Below, in pieces: positions 1 through 7,405 of a stretch of 59,318 nt of DNA; the first letter of the stretch is position 1; every line of letters begins with the position of its first letter. This DNA comes from Burkholderiaceae bacterium (GTDB lineage Bacteria > Pseudomonadota > Gammaproteobacteria > Burkholderiales > Burkholderiaceae): the NCBI GenBank assembly GCA_947450605.1, contig CANFWB010000006.1, forward strand, positions 1 to 59,318, written 5' to 3'. The notes under the pieces are model-generated. The model had not been told where the DNA came from. It saw only the letters and a list, made by a program, of their open reading frames with translations, and did no database searches. The position numbers were made by a program, and so were the translations under genes.

Positions 1-33
1 TAGCAGCATTAGTTTTTAGTAGTAGTAGTCCAG

Positions 34-109
34 GTCCCCATCGTCTAGAGGCCTAGGACATCACCCTTTCACGGTGAGTACGGGGGTTCGAATCCCCCTG
101 GGGACGCCA
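34..109 (+). tRNA. tRNA-Glu (anticodon TTC)
   Basis: Cloverleaf with a 7-bp acceptor stem (GTCCCCA paired with TGGGGAC), D-arm, anticodon loop CTTTCAC giving anticodon TTC, T-loop GTTCGAATC and an encoded CCA at 107-109. It would read GAA/GAG codons. It is followed after 56 bases by tRNA-Asp, so the two are probably one transcript ended by the hairpin at 252-277. Confidence 0.97.
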
Positions 110-165
110 GATATTTTGGCTAGTTGTGAGTAGTAAGAAGTGACACAAGTAGCAATCGCTGTATT

Positions 166-242
166 GGAGCGGTAGTTCAGTTGGTTAGAATATCGGCCTG
201 TCACGCCGAGGGTCGCGGGTTCGAGTCCCGTCCGCTCCGCCA
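166..242 (+). tRNA. tRNA-Asp (anticodon GTC)
   Basis: Acceptor stem GGAGCGG paired with CCGCTCC, D-loop TTCAGTTGGTTAGA, anticodon loop CTGTCAC (GTC), T-loop GTTCGAGTC and an encoded CCA at the end. It reads GAC/GAT codons. It forms a small tRNA operon with the tRNA-Glu gene before it. Confidence 0.97.
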
Positions 243-251
243 AATATGTTT

Positions 252-277
252 AAAGCCCCTTAATTAAGGGGCTTTTT
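252..277 (+). terminator. Rho-independent terminator after the tRNA pair
   Basis: A perfect inverted repeat with 12-base arms (AAAGCCCCTTAA and its complement) is followed by a run of five T. It ends the tRNA transcript on the plus strand. It also lies 5 bases past the stop of the convergent M48 protease gene, and could serve that gene weakly, since its T-run on the minus strand is short. Confidence 0.85.
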
Positions 278-281
278 CATT

Positions 282-1127
282 TCAAGGCAATCCTGATAAC
301 TTCTTGTTGGTCGTTGGTTTTGGGGCTGCCTTATAAAGCGGCACAACCGCCGGTATTAATGCAGACAGTTGCTCTATTCTGGTTTCGCCAGAAGGGTGCG
401 TTGATAAAAATTCAGGTGAACTCTTCTCTTTTGTGGCCTTAATCATTTTTTGCCACACAGTGATGGCGCCATTCGGGTTGTAACCGGCTCTTGCCGCAAG
501 CTCCAAACCAATTGCGTCAGCCTCGGACTCATTCTCTCTTGAGTTTGGCAGGACAAATACATAATGAGCAACTTGGTTTGCAGCACTAACCGCTGATCCG
601 TAGCCACCCGCTGCAGCCATTGCAACATTTACTGCCAAGTTCTGTGCCATTGCTTGCGATACACGCTCTCTGCCATGCTCTCTTAATGCATGAGCAATTT
701 CGTGACCCATGATGGCAGCGATTTCATCATCACTTAAATTCAGTTGCTCAATAATGCCGGTGTAGAAAGTGATCTTCCCCCCTGGTGCGCAACTTGCATT
801 TAAGGTTGGGGCATCAATCAAGGTGAGGCGCCAATCCCATTGCTTCGTATCATCACGGAATTCTTGAGTCTGGGGAATAAGGCGATTGGCGATCACCTTT
901 AGGCGATCGTAGGTTGGTCCAGATGTGACCAATACATTTTTTTCTTTTGCTTTTTGATTTTGATCGTTGTAGCTTACTGTTGAGAGGCGCTCGACTTCTG
1001 CAGAAGAAACCATCATGAACTGGGAGCGGTTGACACCAACTGCCCCAGGGCGTGTGGTGTTAGCACAGGCCGAGAGGAGGGTGGCAATTGCAAGAGCTAA
1101 ATAAAGCTGGATATTCAACTTACGCAA
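282..1127 (-). CDS. M48-family metalloprotease lipoprotein (LoiP/YggG-like)
   Basis: Predicted envelope zinc metallopeptidase of 281 residues. The N-terminus is a lipoprotein signal with lipobox LLSAC (acylated Cys21). The zinc motif HEIAH is at residues 142-146, and the downstream glutamate helix ESEADAIG, which supplies the third ligand, is near 200-207. Members of the family degrade misfolded outer-membrane or periplasmic proteins and are anchored to the outer membrane. The gene is convergent with the tRNA operon. The next gene upstream (1162-1761) is on the same strand only 34 bases away, so the two may be co-transcribed. The exact orthologue (LoiP, BepA or a lineage-specific paralogue) cannot be settled from the sequence; there is no TPR region of the BepA type. 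Confidence 0.88.
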   Translation of the reverse strand: MRKLNIQLYLALAIATLLSACANTTRPGAVGVNRSQFMMVSSAEVERLSTVSYNDQNQKAKEKNVLVTSGPTYDRLKVIANRLIPQTQEFRDDTKQWDWRLTLIDAPTLNASCAPGGKITFYTGIIEQLNLSDDEIAAIMGHEIAHALREHGRERVSQAMAQNLAVNVAMAAAGGYGSAVSAANQVAHYVFVLPNSRENESEADAIGLELAARAGYNPNGAITVWQKMIKATKEKSSPEFLSTHPSGETRIEQLSALIPAVVPLYKAAPKPTTNKKLSGLP

Positions 1128-1161
1128 ATATAATCCTTGCCTCTACAGCCTATTGCTTTGA

Positions 1162-1761
1162 TTACTTCTTCTTAGGGGTGGTGATGGATGCAGCCATTGC
1201 ATCAAAATAAATCACCTTCACTTGCTCACCAACATTAACGTCAGCTAACAACTGTGGGTTTTTTACCGTTACTACGGTGACCTTACCACTTGGGCCTTTA
1301 ACAGAAACGAGTTTCTTCGTGCGATCTACAGCGATGATGTCGGCAATGATCGTGGTTGTGTTGGTAATGGTGCGCGCTGGCTTCTCTCCAGCCTTTGAAG
1401 TGGTTTCAGAGGATGTTTCCACTTTGCTACGAATGCCATCGCTCTTGGTTTTAATTAACTCAATCGCTACAGCAAGCTCATAGGTAACGCTGAGACGATC
1501 ACCTTTTTTGATTTGATCAAAGTTTTTGATCTCAGGACCAGCAACGAACTTAGATTCGCCTTCGTTGTTCTTGAAGAAAATCGTACGTGTTTTCTTATCA
1601 ACCTTGGTCACCGTACCTTCGTACAACTGGAAAATATTGTCGGTTACAGCAGCATCAACCACCACGGCATTGGGAGTGGCAGGGGCTTGAGCCATGACTA
1701 ATGATGAGCCTCCCAACAATGTGGCAGCTACGAGGGTAATTTGGGCAAATTTAATTTTCAT
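1162..1761 (-). CDS. Exported protein of unknown function with an internal repeat
   Basis: 199 residues; I do not recognise a named family. Residues 1 to about 25 form a clear Sec signal peptide ending in MAQA, so the mature protein is periplasmic. It has two similar beta-rich segments of roughly 55 residues. The first (about 47-103) begins with GTVTKVDKKTRTIFF and contains KKGDRLSVTYE. The second (about 139-192) has IIAVDRTKKLVSVKG and VNVGEQVKVIYFD. A Lys/Ser/Thr-rich linker joins them. Each resembles a small beta-barrel of OB-like type, but that is inference. It is probably co-transcribed with the M48 protease gene that follows it. Confidence 0.75.
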   Translation of the reverse strand: MKIKFAQITLVAATLLGGSSLVMAQAPATPNAVVVDAAVTDNIFQLYEGTVTKVDKKTRTIFFKNNEGESKFVAGPEIKNFDQIKKGDRLSVTYELAVAIELIKTKSDGIRSKVETSSETTSKAGEKPARTITNTTTIIADIIAVDRTKKLVSVKGPSGKVTVVTVKNPQLLADVNVGEQVKVIYFDAMAASITTPKKK

Positions 1762-1915
1762 AACTTTCCTTATTATTAAGTACTTCTACAGCAATATTAG
1801 CGTATTTTCACCCCCTAAATTCTCTTTAAGTGCCACCCCCTAGCGCTCAAGGAAATTTATGGGCATCTTTGATAACATCAGTTCTTTACGCAGCAGCCTA
1901 AGTTAAAGGAATGAG

Positions 1916-2698
1916 ATGCCCCGTTTTGCCGCCAACCTCTCCATGTTATTCACCGAAGCGCCATTCTTGGAACGCTTTGCGCTGGCCAAGACCGCCGGGT
2001 TTAAAGCCGTCGAATTCCTCTTTCCTTATCCTTTTGATGTGCAAGAGATTAAATCGGTCTTGGATAACCATGCTTTAAAGCTAGTTTTGCACAATCTGCC
2101 TGCCGGAGATTGGGAGGCGGGAGAGCGTGGGATTGCCTGTTTGTCAGATCGCATTGCCGAGTTTCGGACTGGAGTGGCTAAGGCTATTGAGTACGCCACG
2201 GTTCTCGGCGTACCTCAATTAAACTGCCTTGCTGGTAAAGCGCCAGCCGGAGTTGACCCAGCGATACTCCACGACACATTTGTTGAGAATTTGCAATACG
2301 CGGCAAGCGAACTAAAAAAAGCCAACCTCAAACTCCTCATCGAGCCAATTAATACCTTTGATATCCCCGGGTTCTACCTCTCCAAAACGGAACAGGGCAT
2401 TGCCATTCTGGATGCGGTTGGCGCTGATAATGTTTTTCTGCAATATGACATCTATCACGCACAGCGCATGGAAGGGGAGCTTGGCAATACGATTCAAAAG
2501 TATTTGAGCCGGATTGCTCACATCCAATTAGCAGACAATCCAGGGCGGAATGAGCCTGGGACTGGCGAAATTAACTATGAATACCTCTTTGGTCACTTAG
2601 ATCGCCTGGGATACAAAGGTTATATCGGTTGCGAATACAAGCCCCTCAAAACTACTGAAGCCGGTCTTGGGTGGATGGGTCAGTACGAGCAAGATTGA
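1916..2698 (+). CDS. hyi: Hydroxypyruvate isomerase
   Basis: 260 residues of the AP-endonuclease-2-like TIM-barrel family. It interconverts hydroxypyruvate and tartronate semialdehyde in glyoxylate/glycerate metabolism. Visible hallmarks are the N-terminal MPRFAANLSMLF and the metal-binding acids in LLIEPINTFDIPGFYL (Glu), LQYDIYHAQ (Asp, His), HIQLADNPGRNEPGTG and GCEYKPL (Glu). The ATG at 1916 is preceded at about 5 bases by AAGGA, which decides the start over the out-of-frame ATG at 1911. glxR follows after 60 bases, the usual pairing, but glyoxylate carboligase (gcl) is not in the window. Confidence 0.92.
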   Translation: MPRFAANLSMLFTEAPFLERFALAKTAGFKAVEFLFPYPFDVQEIKSVLDNHALKLVLHNLPAGDWEAGERGIACLSDRIAEFRTGVAKAIEYATVLGVPQLNCLAGKAPAGVDPAILHDTFVENLQYAASELKKANLKLLIEPINTFDIPGFYLSKTEQGIAILDAVGADNVFLQYDIYHAQRMEGELGNTIQKYLSRIAHIQLADNPGRNEPGTGEINYEYLFGHLDRLGYKGYIGCEYKPLKTTEAGLGWMGQYEQD

Positions 2699-2758
2699 GT
2701 ACTTAATTAAGCAATGAACAATAGACATTAAAAAGAACAATCAGTTAAGGATAGAGTC

Positions 2759-3655
2759 ATGAGTAAATTAAAACTTGGTTTTATTGGTTTGGGAATTATG
2801 GGTGCCCCAATGGCGGGCCATCTTGTAGCGGCTGGACATGAGGTATTTATTAACACCCGAAGCCAAGTTCCTGAAGAGCTCTCCAATAGCGCAGCGATCG
2901 TCTGCTCCAGTCCCGCAGAAGTCGCACAACAAGCCGACATCATCATCACCATGGTGCCTGATACACCCGATGTAGAAAAAGTGCTCTTTGGTCAAAACGG
3001 TATTGCTTCTGGTTTAACGAAAGGCAAGATCGTGGTCGATATGAGTTCAATATCCCCAATTGACACTAAAGAGTTTGCTACGAAGATCAATGCGCTTGGA
3101 TGCGAGTACTTGGATGCGCCAGTTTCCGGCGGTCAGCTGGGCGCCAAGGGCGCGACGCTCACCATCATGGTAGGTGGTAGCGCAGAGACCTTTGCCAAGG
3201 TCAAGCCTGTATTTGACTTAATGGGCAAGAACATTACTTTGGTAGGCGGCAATGGTGCCGGTCAGATTACAAAGGTAGCCAATCAAATCATCGTAGCGTT
3301 GAATATTGAAGCGGTTGCCGAAGCACTGGTCTTTGCATCCAAAGCCGGAGCAGATCCCGCTAAGGTACGCGAGGCATTAATGGGGGGATTTGCCAGCTCC
3401 AAGATTTTAGAAGTGCATGGGGAGCGCATGATCAAAAGGACCTTTGATCCTGGCTTTAGGATTGAATTGCACCAAAAGGATCTGAATCTAGCGCTCAGTA
3501 GCGCCAAAGCATTAGGTGTCTCACTGCCGAATACTGCTACCGCTCAAGAGTTATTGAATTCTTGCAGCGCTCATGGTGGCAAAGCATGGGATCACTCAGC
3601 TATGGTCAAGGCCTTAGAAAAGATGGCAAACTTTGAAATTGGGCAGAAGGCTTAA
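2759..3655 (+). CDS. glxR: 2-hydroxy-3-oxopropionate (tartronate semialdehyde) reductase
   Basis: 298-residue member of the beta-hydroxyacid dehydrogenase family. It reduces tartronate semialdehyde to D-glycerate with NAD(P)H in the cytoplasm. The N-terminal Rossmann motif GLGIMGAPMAGHL (near 10-22), the substrate motif DAPVSGGQLGAKG (near 119-131) and the catalytic-lysine motif GAGQITKVANQ (near 164-174) are all present. It lies directly after hyi, so the pair covers hydroxypyruvate to glycerate. 3-hydroxyisobutyrate dehydrogenase is the main alternative, but the hyi neighbour favours GlxR. Confidence 0.9.
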   Translation: MSKLKLGFIGLGIMGAPMAGHLVAAGHEVFINTRSQVPEELSNSAAIVCSSPAEVAQQADIIITMVPDTPDVEKVLFGQNGIASGLTKGKIVVDMSSISPIDTKEFATKINALGCEYLDAPVSGGQLGAKGATLTIMVGGSAETFAKVKPVFDLMGKNITLVGGNGAGQITKVANQIIVALNIEAVAEALVFASKAGADPAKVREALMGGFASSKILEVHGERMIKRTFDPGFRIELHQKDLNLALSSAKALGVSLPNTATAQELLNSCSAHGGKAWDHSAMVKALEKMANFEIGQKA

Positions 3656-3664
3656 GTCAATCTG

Positions 3665-4252
3665 ATGGCAACAACATTGCTCGTTTATCTTCACGGCTTT
3701 CGCTCATCACCAAAATCCAGTAAGGCGGTGATGACCGGAGAGGCGGTGAGGGCCCTCGCAACTTCAGACAATGCATATGAGTGGTATTGCCCCCAATTAT
3801 TAGCCTCTCCAAAAGAAAGCATGGATATGGTGATCAAACACATCGATCAATCCAACTCTGATCGCATAGTCATTATTGGATCCTCCTTAGGGGGTTTCTA
3901 CACAAACTACCTCGCAGAAAAGTATCAATGCAAAGGCGTTGTCCTTAACCCCGCAGTCTATGCCGCAAGAGAATTGGAACCTCATGTCGGCATGATGACC
4001 GCTTACGACAGTGATGAGCCTTTTGATTTCAAGGCCGAGTACATTCATCAATTGCGAGCTTTGCAGGTGGAAAAAATTTCAGATCCAAACCGTTATTTTT
4101 TAATTGCAGCTAAGGGTGATGAACTTCTCGATTGGAGGGAAATGGTGACCTTTTATAGCGGCTCCAAGCAGTTAGTTTTGGAAGGTAGCGATCATGGGAT
4201 TGCCGACTACGCCAATCATTTGCCATTAGTGATCGACTTTATCGAGCAGTAA
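3665..4252 (+). CDS. YqiA/YcfP-family alpha/beta-hydrolase (esterase)
   Basis: 195 residues, a short alpha/beta-hydrolase. The oxyanion segment YLHGFRSSPKSSKA is at the N-terminus and the nucleophile elbow GSSLGGFY is near residue 78. A probable catalytic Asp lies in AAKGDELLDW and His in EGSDHGI near the C-terminus. The natural substrate of this family is not well defined; E. coli YqiA is an esterase. The gene starts 9 bases after glxR and ends 4 bases before the next gene, so it is part of the hyi-glxR transcript. Confidence 0.85.
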   Translation: MATTLLVYLHGFRSSPKSSKAVMTGEAVRALATSDNAYEWYCPQLLASPKESMDMVIKHIDQSNSDRIVIIGSSLGGFYTNYLAEKYQCKGVVLNPAVYAARELEPHVGMMTAYDSDEPFDFKAEYIHQLRALQVEKISDPNRYFLIAAKGDELLDWREMVTFYSGSKQLVLEGSDHGIADYANHLPLVIDFIEQ

Positions 4253-4256
4253 TTTT

Positions 4257-5261
4257 TTGATTGAACCACCTCGCAATTTAATTCAACAGATACGCAGAAA
4301 ACCTCTGTGGGTTCTGGCTGCCGCGATCCTTCTTTCGTTCATTGGGCATTTCATTCTTTTTTTTGGCATTCCATTTATTACATTTTCTAGTGCGCCACCC
4401 ATCTCGGAAGATCTGATTATCAAAACAGAGCTTCGGATGGAGCCTCCCCAAAAGATTCAATTAACCACCAAGCCCAAGAAAAAAGCAGTCCCCAAACAAA
4501 GCAATGCTGTATCCGCGACCCCCTTAATAGATTCGAATAAAGGGGAGGAGGGCGCTCTCGGAAATCAACTAGGGCAAGCGTTTCGCTTACCAGAATCAGG
4601 AACCTATTATTTTGATGCCTATGTTGATGGTCAGCTATATCAAACGGCGCAACTTGACTGGATAGCCGAGGGCAATAATTACCGCTTATATATCAATATT
4701 CCCTATGCAGTTGTTGGGCCTTTTGTATTTGAATCCCGTGGTTCTGTAGATGCGTATGGCATAGCGCCGTCCATTTACTGGACTCAGCGCGGGACTAAGC
4801 CGCCACGGTATTCACGTTTTGATAGGGATCAGGATGGGGCGGGGAAGATGTACTTCTCGGAAAAACCAGAATTCACGCCTGATCTTCTGCCTGGGACTCA
4901 AGACCGCTTTAGTCTCATGTTCCAGTTTGCTTCTCTGCTCAATGGTAGCGATAAGATTGATGATGCGGGCAGCATTCGGGCGGTTCCTGTTGTCGATTTC
5001 AATACTCTCGAGATGTGGCAGTTCAAGAGCTATGGGGAAGCTGAATCCGAGGCTATTCCTAGCCTAGGGAAGTCAGTTAATCGTCATTACGCCCTCATGC
5101 AGCGAGAAAGCGATCCTTACAAGCGTCAAGTTGATATCTGGCTAGCTAGAGACCTTGATTGGCTTCCAGGCAGAATGCGCTCTCAGGAAGCCAGTGGACG
5201 TGTTCTGGAGCTAGTATTCAAACAGAAGGCCCCCATCGATCAGGCCAAACTCAACAATTAG
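4257..5261 (+). CDS. DUF3108-domain envelope protein with one N-terminal membrane anchor
   Basis: 334 residues starting at a TTG (4257), since no ATG is available before the membrane segment. A basic N-terminus is followed by a hydrophobic helix at about 18-40, then a Lys/Pro-rich stretch (TTKPKKKAVPKQ) resembling the linker of TonB-like proteins. The C-terminal two thirds (about 115-330) match the DUF3108 pattern, with beta-rich repeats such as GTYYFDAYVDGQLYQTAQ. The protein should sit in the inner membrane with its bulk in the periplasm. Function is unknown. Its start lies 4 bases after the esterase stop, so the two are translationally close. Confidence 0.8.
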   Translation: MIEPPRNLIQQIRRKPLWVLAAAILLSFIGHFILFFGIPFITFSSAPPISEDLIIKTELRMEPPQKIQLTTKPKKKAVPKQSNAVSATPLIDSNKGEEGALGNQLGQAFRLPESGTYYFDAYVDGQLYQTAQLDWIAEGNNYRLYINIPYAVVGPFVFESRGSVDAYGIAPSIYWTQRGTKPPRYSRFDRDQDGAGKMYFSEKPEFTPDLLPGTQDRFSLMFQFASLLNGSDKIDDAGSIRAVPVVDFNTLEMWQFKSYGEAESEAIPSLGKSVNRHYALMQRESDPYKRQVDIWLARDLDWLPGRMRSQEASGRVLELVFKQKAPIDQAKLNN

Positions 5262-5278
5262 GGTGCGCCTCAAATGGC

Positions 5279-5311
5279 AATCCTAGAATCCAGAACCGGA
5301 TTTGGGATTTT
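5279..5311 (+). terminator. Possible terminator hairpin after the DUF3108 gene
   Basis: Imperfect inverted repeat AATCC-TAG-AATCC ... GGATT-T-GGGATT followed by TTTT. It begins 18 bases after the DUF3108 stop and overlaps the last codons of the convergent channel gene. The stem has bulges, so this is a tentative call. Confidence 0.35.
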
Positions 5312-5822
5312 GATTGGCTCGCCCTAGTAAGGCGCCCATCATTGAATACAGGGCTGCACCAGACATTGAAACAGCAAAAATACCTGAAAATGAGATGATG
5401 ATAGGTAGGATTCTCCAGCGCTCGGATAGGCTATAGTCGCCATATCCAACCGTGGTGTACATTTCACCGGCAAAATAAAAGGTCTGTGGATTCGTTGGCA
5501 ATACCTGATAGGCAACGCAAACATAGGACCAGGCCACAATTTCAATTAAATGGCTGGCAATAATTAATAAAATCGCAATGAAATACGACAGGAAATTAGC
5601 ACCATAAACACGCTTATTTTCCAGTTTTCTGTCAATCCAGTGGAATGCGCCTGCAATCAATAGCACTGCGATGCCATGGAATGTCAGCATTAGGCAGGCC
5701 AATAACAGAACAAACCAGATCTCACCATTGCCCATATCTGCATTGATTTCAGAGAACATCGTGCTAAAGCTGGGTAGATTCTGAATGCTAGCTAGATTAA
5801 CAAAACTATTGAATATAGACAT
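5283..5822 (-). CDS. Two-pore-domain-type potassium channel (Ion_trans_2 family)
   Basis: 179 residues with hydrophobic segments at about 35-60, 77-103 and 138-163. The selectivity filter TTVGYGD (residues 123-129) lies between the last two. This is the basic pore unit (outer helix, filter, inner helix) preceded by one extra membrane helix. No RCK, TrkA_N or cyclic-nucleotide domain follows: the protein ends about 16 residues after the inner helix. It should form a tetrameric potassium-selective pore in the inner membrane. It is convergent with the DUF3108 gene, 21 bases apart. Confidence 0.85.
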   Translation of the reverse strand: MSIFNSFVNLASIQNLPSFSTMFSEINADMGNGEIWFVLLLACLMLTFHGIAVLLIAGAFHWIDRKLENKRVYGANFLSYFIAILLIIASHLIEIVAWSYVCVAYQVLPTNPQTFYFAGEMYTTVGYGDYSLSERWRILPIIISFSGIFAVSMSGAALYSMMGALLGRANQNPKSGSGF

Positions 5823-5907
5823 AAGGGTGCTAGTTAGGCATCTATTGGTTTAACTTAATTTCTTGTTTGACATAATAATGATTATACGCAGATAACATAT
5901 ATACTAT

Positions 5908-6609
5908 TTATGAAGGAAGCTTCTTGGGTCCGCCTGGATATGGCTGTTTGTACACTTTAAGCCAGCGTGACGTTAACCCATCTCTTATATCGTCCTTGCT
6001 AAACAATGTAGCCACATCGATCGCAGAATAGCCCTCATGATTACGCATACGCATATCTGCGCCGTTATCCAATAGAAATTTAATCAGCAATTCATTGCCT
6101 GAGCTTACGGCCATCATTAATGGTGTAGTTTCACTCGGGCTCAATGCATTGACTTTGGCACCGTTAGCAACCAGAAACTCAGCAACACTGAGCTTTCCAG
6201 TCGTGCAAGCGTAATGCAAAGGCGTCCAACCAGTTTTATTAACATCAGCCTTCTTTTTTAGGACCAGAGTCTCAACCAATGGTAATTCACCATCAATAGA
6301 AGCCATCATGAGTGAGTTTTCACCACTTTTATTGGCCAAATTGACGTCTATAGCCTTATCAGCCAATAGTAAATCAACCACTTTCAAGGATTTATCTCGA
6401 ATGGCAACAATGAGCATTGGATTTCCCTTGGGATCCAATGTATTCGGGCTGACACCAGCTTTAATCAATGCTTGCACCTCGGAGACATCATCAAATTTAG
6501 CCGCCTTGGTGAAATCCGTAACTTGATCTGCAGTTTGAGCTAGAACAAGGCTTGAAATGCATAAAAACGATGCACTTAAAGCATGACATAAATTAAATGA
6601 AATTCTCAT
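5908..6609 (-). CDS. Exported ankyrin-repeat protein
   Basis: 233 residues. A Sec signal peptide (about 1-24, ending SLVLAQ) targets it to the periplasm. The rest is four to five ankyrin repeats of about 33 residues with the usual cores, such as GWTPLHYACTTGKLSVAEFLVANGAKVN and SETTPLMMAVSSGNELL. Ankyrin repeats bind proteins, but no partner is evident. Its start codon overlaps the TatD stop codon by 4 bases (ATGA), so it is translated downstream of tatD. No enzyme domain is attached. Confidence 0.85.
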   Translation of the reverse strand: MRISFNLCHALSASFLCISSLVLAQTADQVTDFTKAAKFDDVSEVQALIKAGVSPNTLDPKGNPMLIVAIRDKSLKVVDLLLADKAIDVNLANKSGENSLMMASIDGELPLVETLVLKKKADVNKTGWTPLHYACTTGKLSVAEFLVANGAKVNALSPSETTPLMMAVSSGNELLIKFLLDNGADMRMRNHEGYSAIDVATLFSKDDIRDGLTSRWLKVYKQPYPGGPKKLPS

Positions 6610-7394
6610 GAAGTTTTTCTATCTATATGAAAACATTGAAAAAAATTACTTGAAGTCTGTTCGGCGAGCCGCTCAACAGAAACACCTTTTAAATCAGCCA
6701 CATATTCACCAACTTTAGAGACCCAGGCTGGCTCATTGGTTTTGCCGCGATAAGGAATGGGTGCTAGGTACGGAGAGTCCGTTTCAATCAACATCCGGTC
6801 TAAAGGAACTTGCCTGCAGGTTTCCTGCAAGTCTTTAGCGCTCTTAAAAGTCACGATCCCTGAAAAGGATATGAAAAAACCCAAATCGATAGCAGCCTTC
6901 GCCACCTCAGTGGTTTCGGTAAAGCAATGCATCACCCCGCCAATGGTATCAGCGCCCTCTTCCCTCAGAATTCTCAGGGTATCTTCCGAGGATGAACGGG
7001 TGTGAATGATGAGGGGCTTTTTAGAGGCAATAGAGGCACGTATGTGGGTTCTGAAACGCTCTCTTTGCCACTCCATAGATTCATAGCTTCGGTCACCCAT
7101 ACGATAGTAATCAAGCCCTGTCTCACCAATAGCAACTACCTTTGGATGCTTGGCTTCCTCAACCAAGAAATCAAAGCTAGGCTCCGGCGTATCTTCATAG
7201 TCCGGGTGAACGCCAACTGAGGCATATAGGTGGGCATGATCCTCGGCCAATTTACGGACTTTTGGAAAGTCAGGAATATCCACCGATACGCAGAGGGCAT
7301 GGCTCACCTTGCAGGCAGCCATATTGGCCAAAACCTCAGGTAAACGGGATTGGAATTCAGGGAAATCGAGGTGGCAATGGGAGTCTATAAACAT
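6606..7394 (-). CDS. TatD-family metal-dependent deoxyribonuclease
   Basis: 262-residue TIM-barrel hydrolase. The metal-binding HCH motif is in FIDSHCHLDF near the N-terminus. Further ligands are Glu in GETGLDYY, His in IIHTRSS and VMHCFTE, and Asp in IETDSPYLAP. Members have magnesium-dependent 3'-5' exonuclease activity on DNA and act in DNA repair or nucleic-acid turnover in the cytoplasm. The gene lies 11 bases after holB on the same strand, as in many proteobacteria (holB-tatD/ycfH), so YcfH is the closest named relative. It overlaps the ankyrin gene by 4 bases. Confidence 0.92.
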   Translation of the reverse strand: MFIDSHCHLDFPEFQSRLPEVLANMAACKVSHALCVSVDIPDFPKVRKLAEDHAHLYASVGVHPDYEDTPEPSFDFLVEEAKHPKVVAIGETGLDYYRMGDRSYESMEWQRERFRTHIRASIASKKPLIIHTRSSSEDTLRILREEGADTIGGVMHCFTETTEVAKAAIDLGFFISFSGIVTFKSAKDLQETCRQVPLDRMLIETDSPYLAPIPYRGKTNEPAWVSKVGEYVADLKGVSVERLAEQTSSNFFQCFHIDRKTS

Positions 7395-7405
7395 GACTCG
7401 CCATT

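Noticed and set aside
61..243. 60-codon open frame over the two tRNA genes
   Set aside because: It is wholly inside tRNA-Glu and tRNA-Asp and their spacer; no protein is expected.
5867..5872. TTGACA box on the plus strand
   Set aside because: A -35-like hexamer with no good -10 at the right distance and no plus-strand gene downstream; the next genes are on the minus strand.
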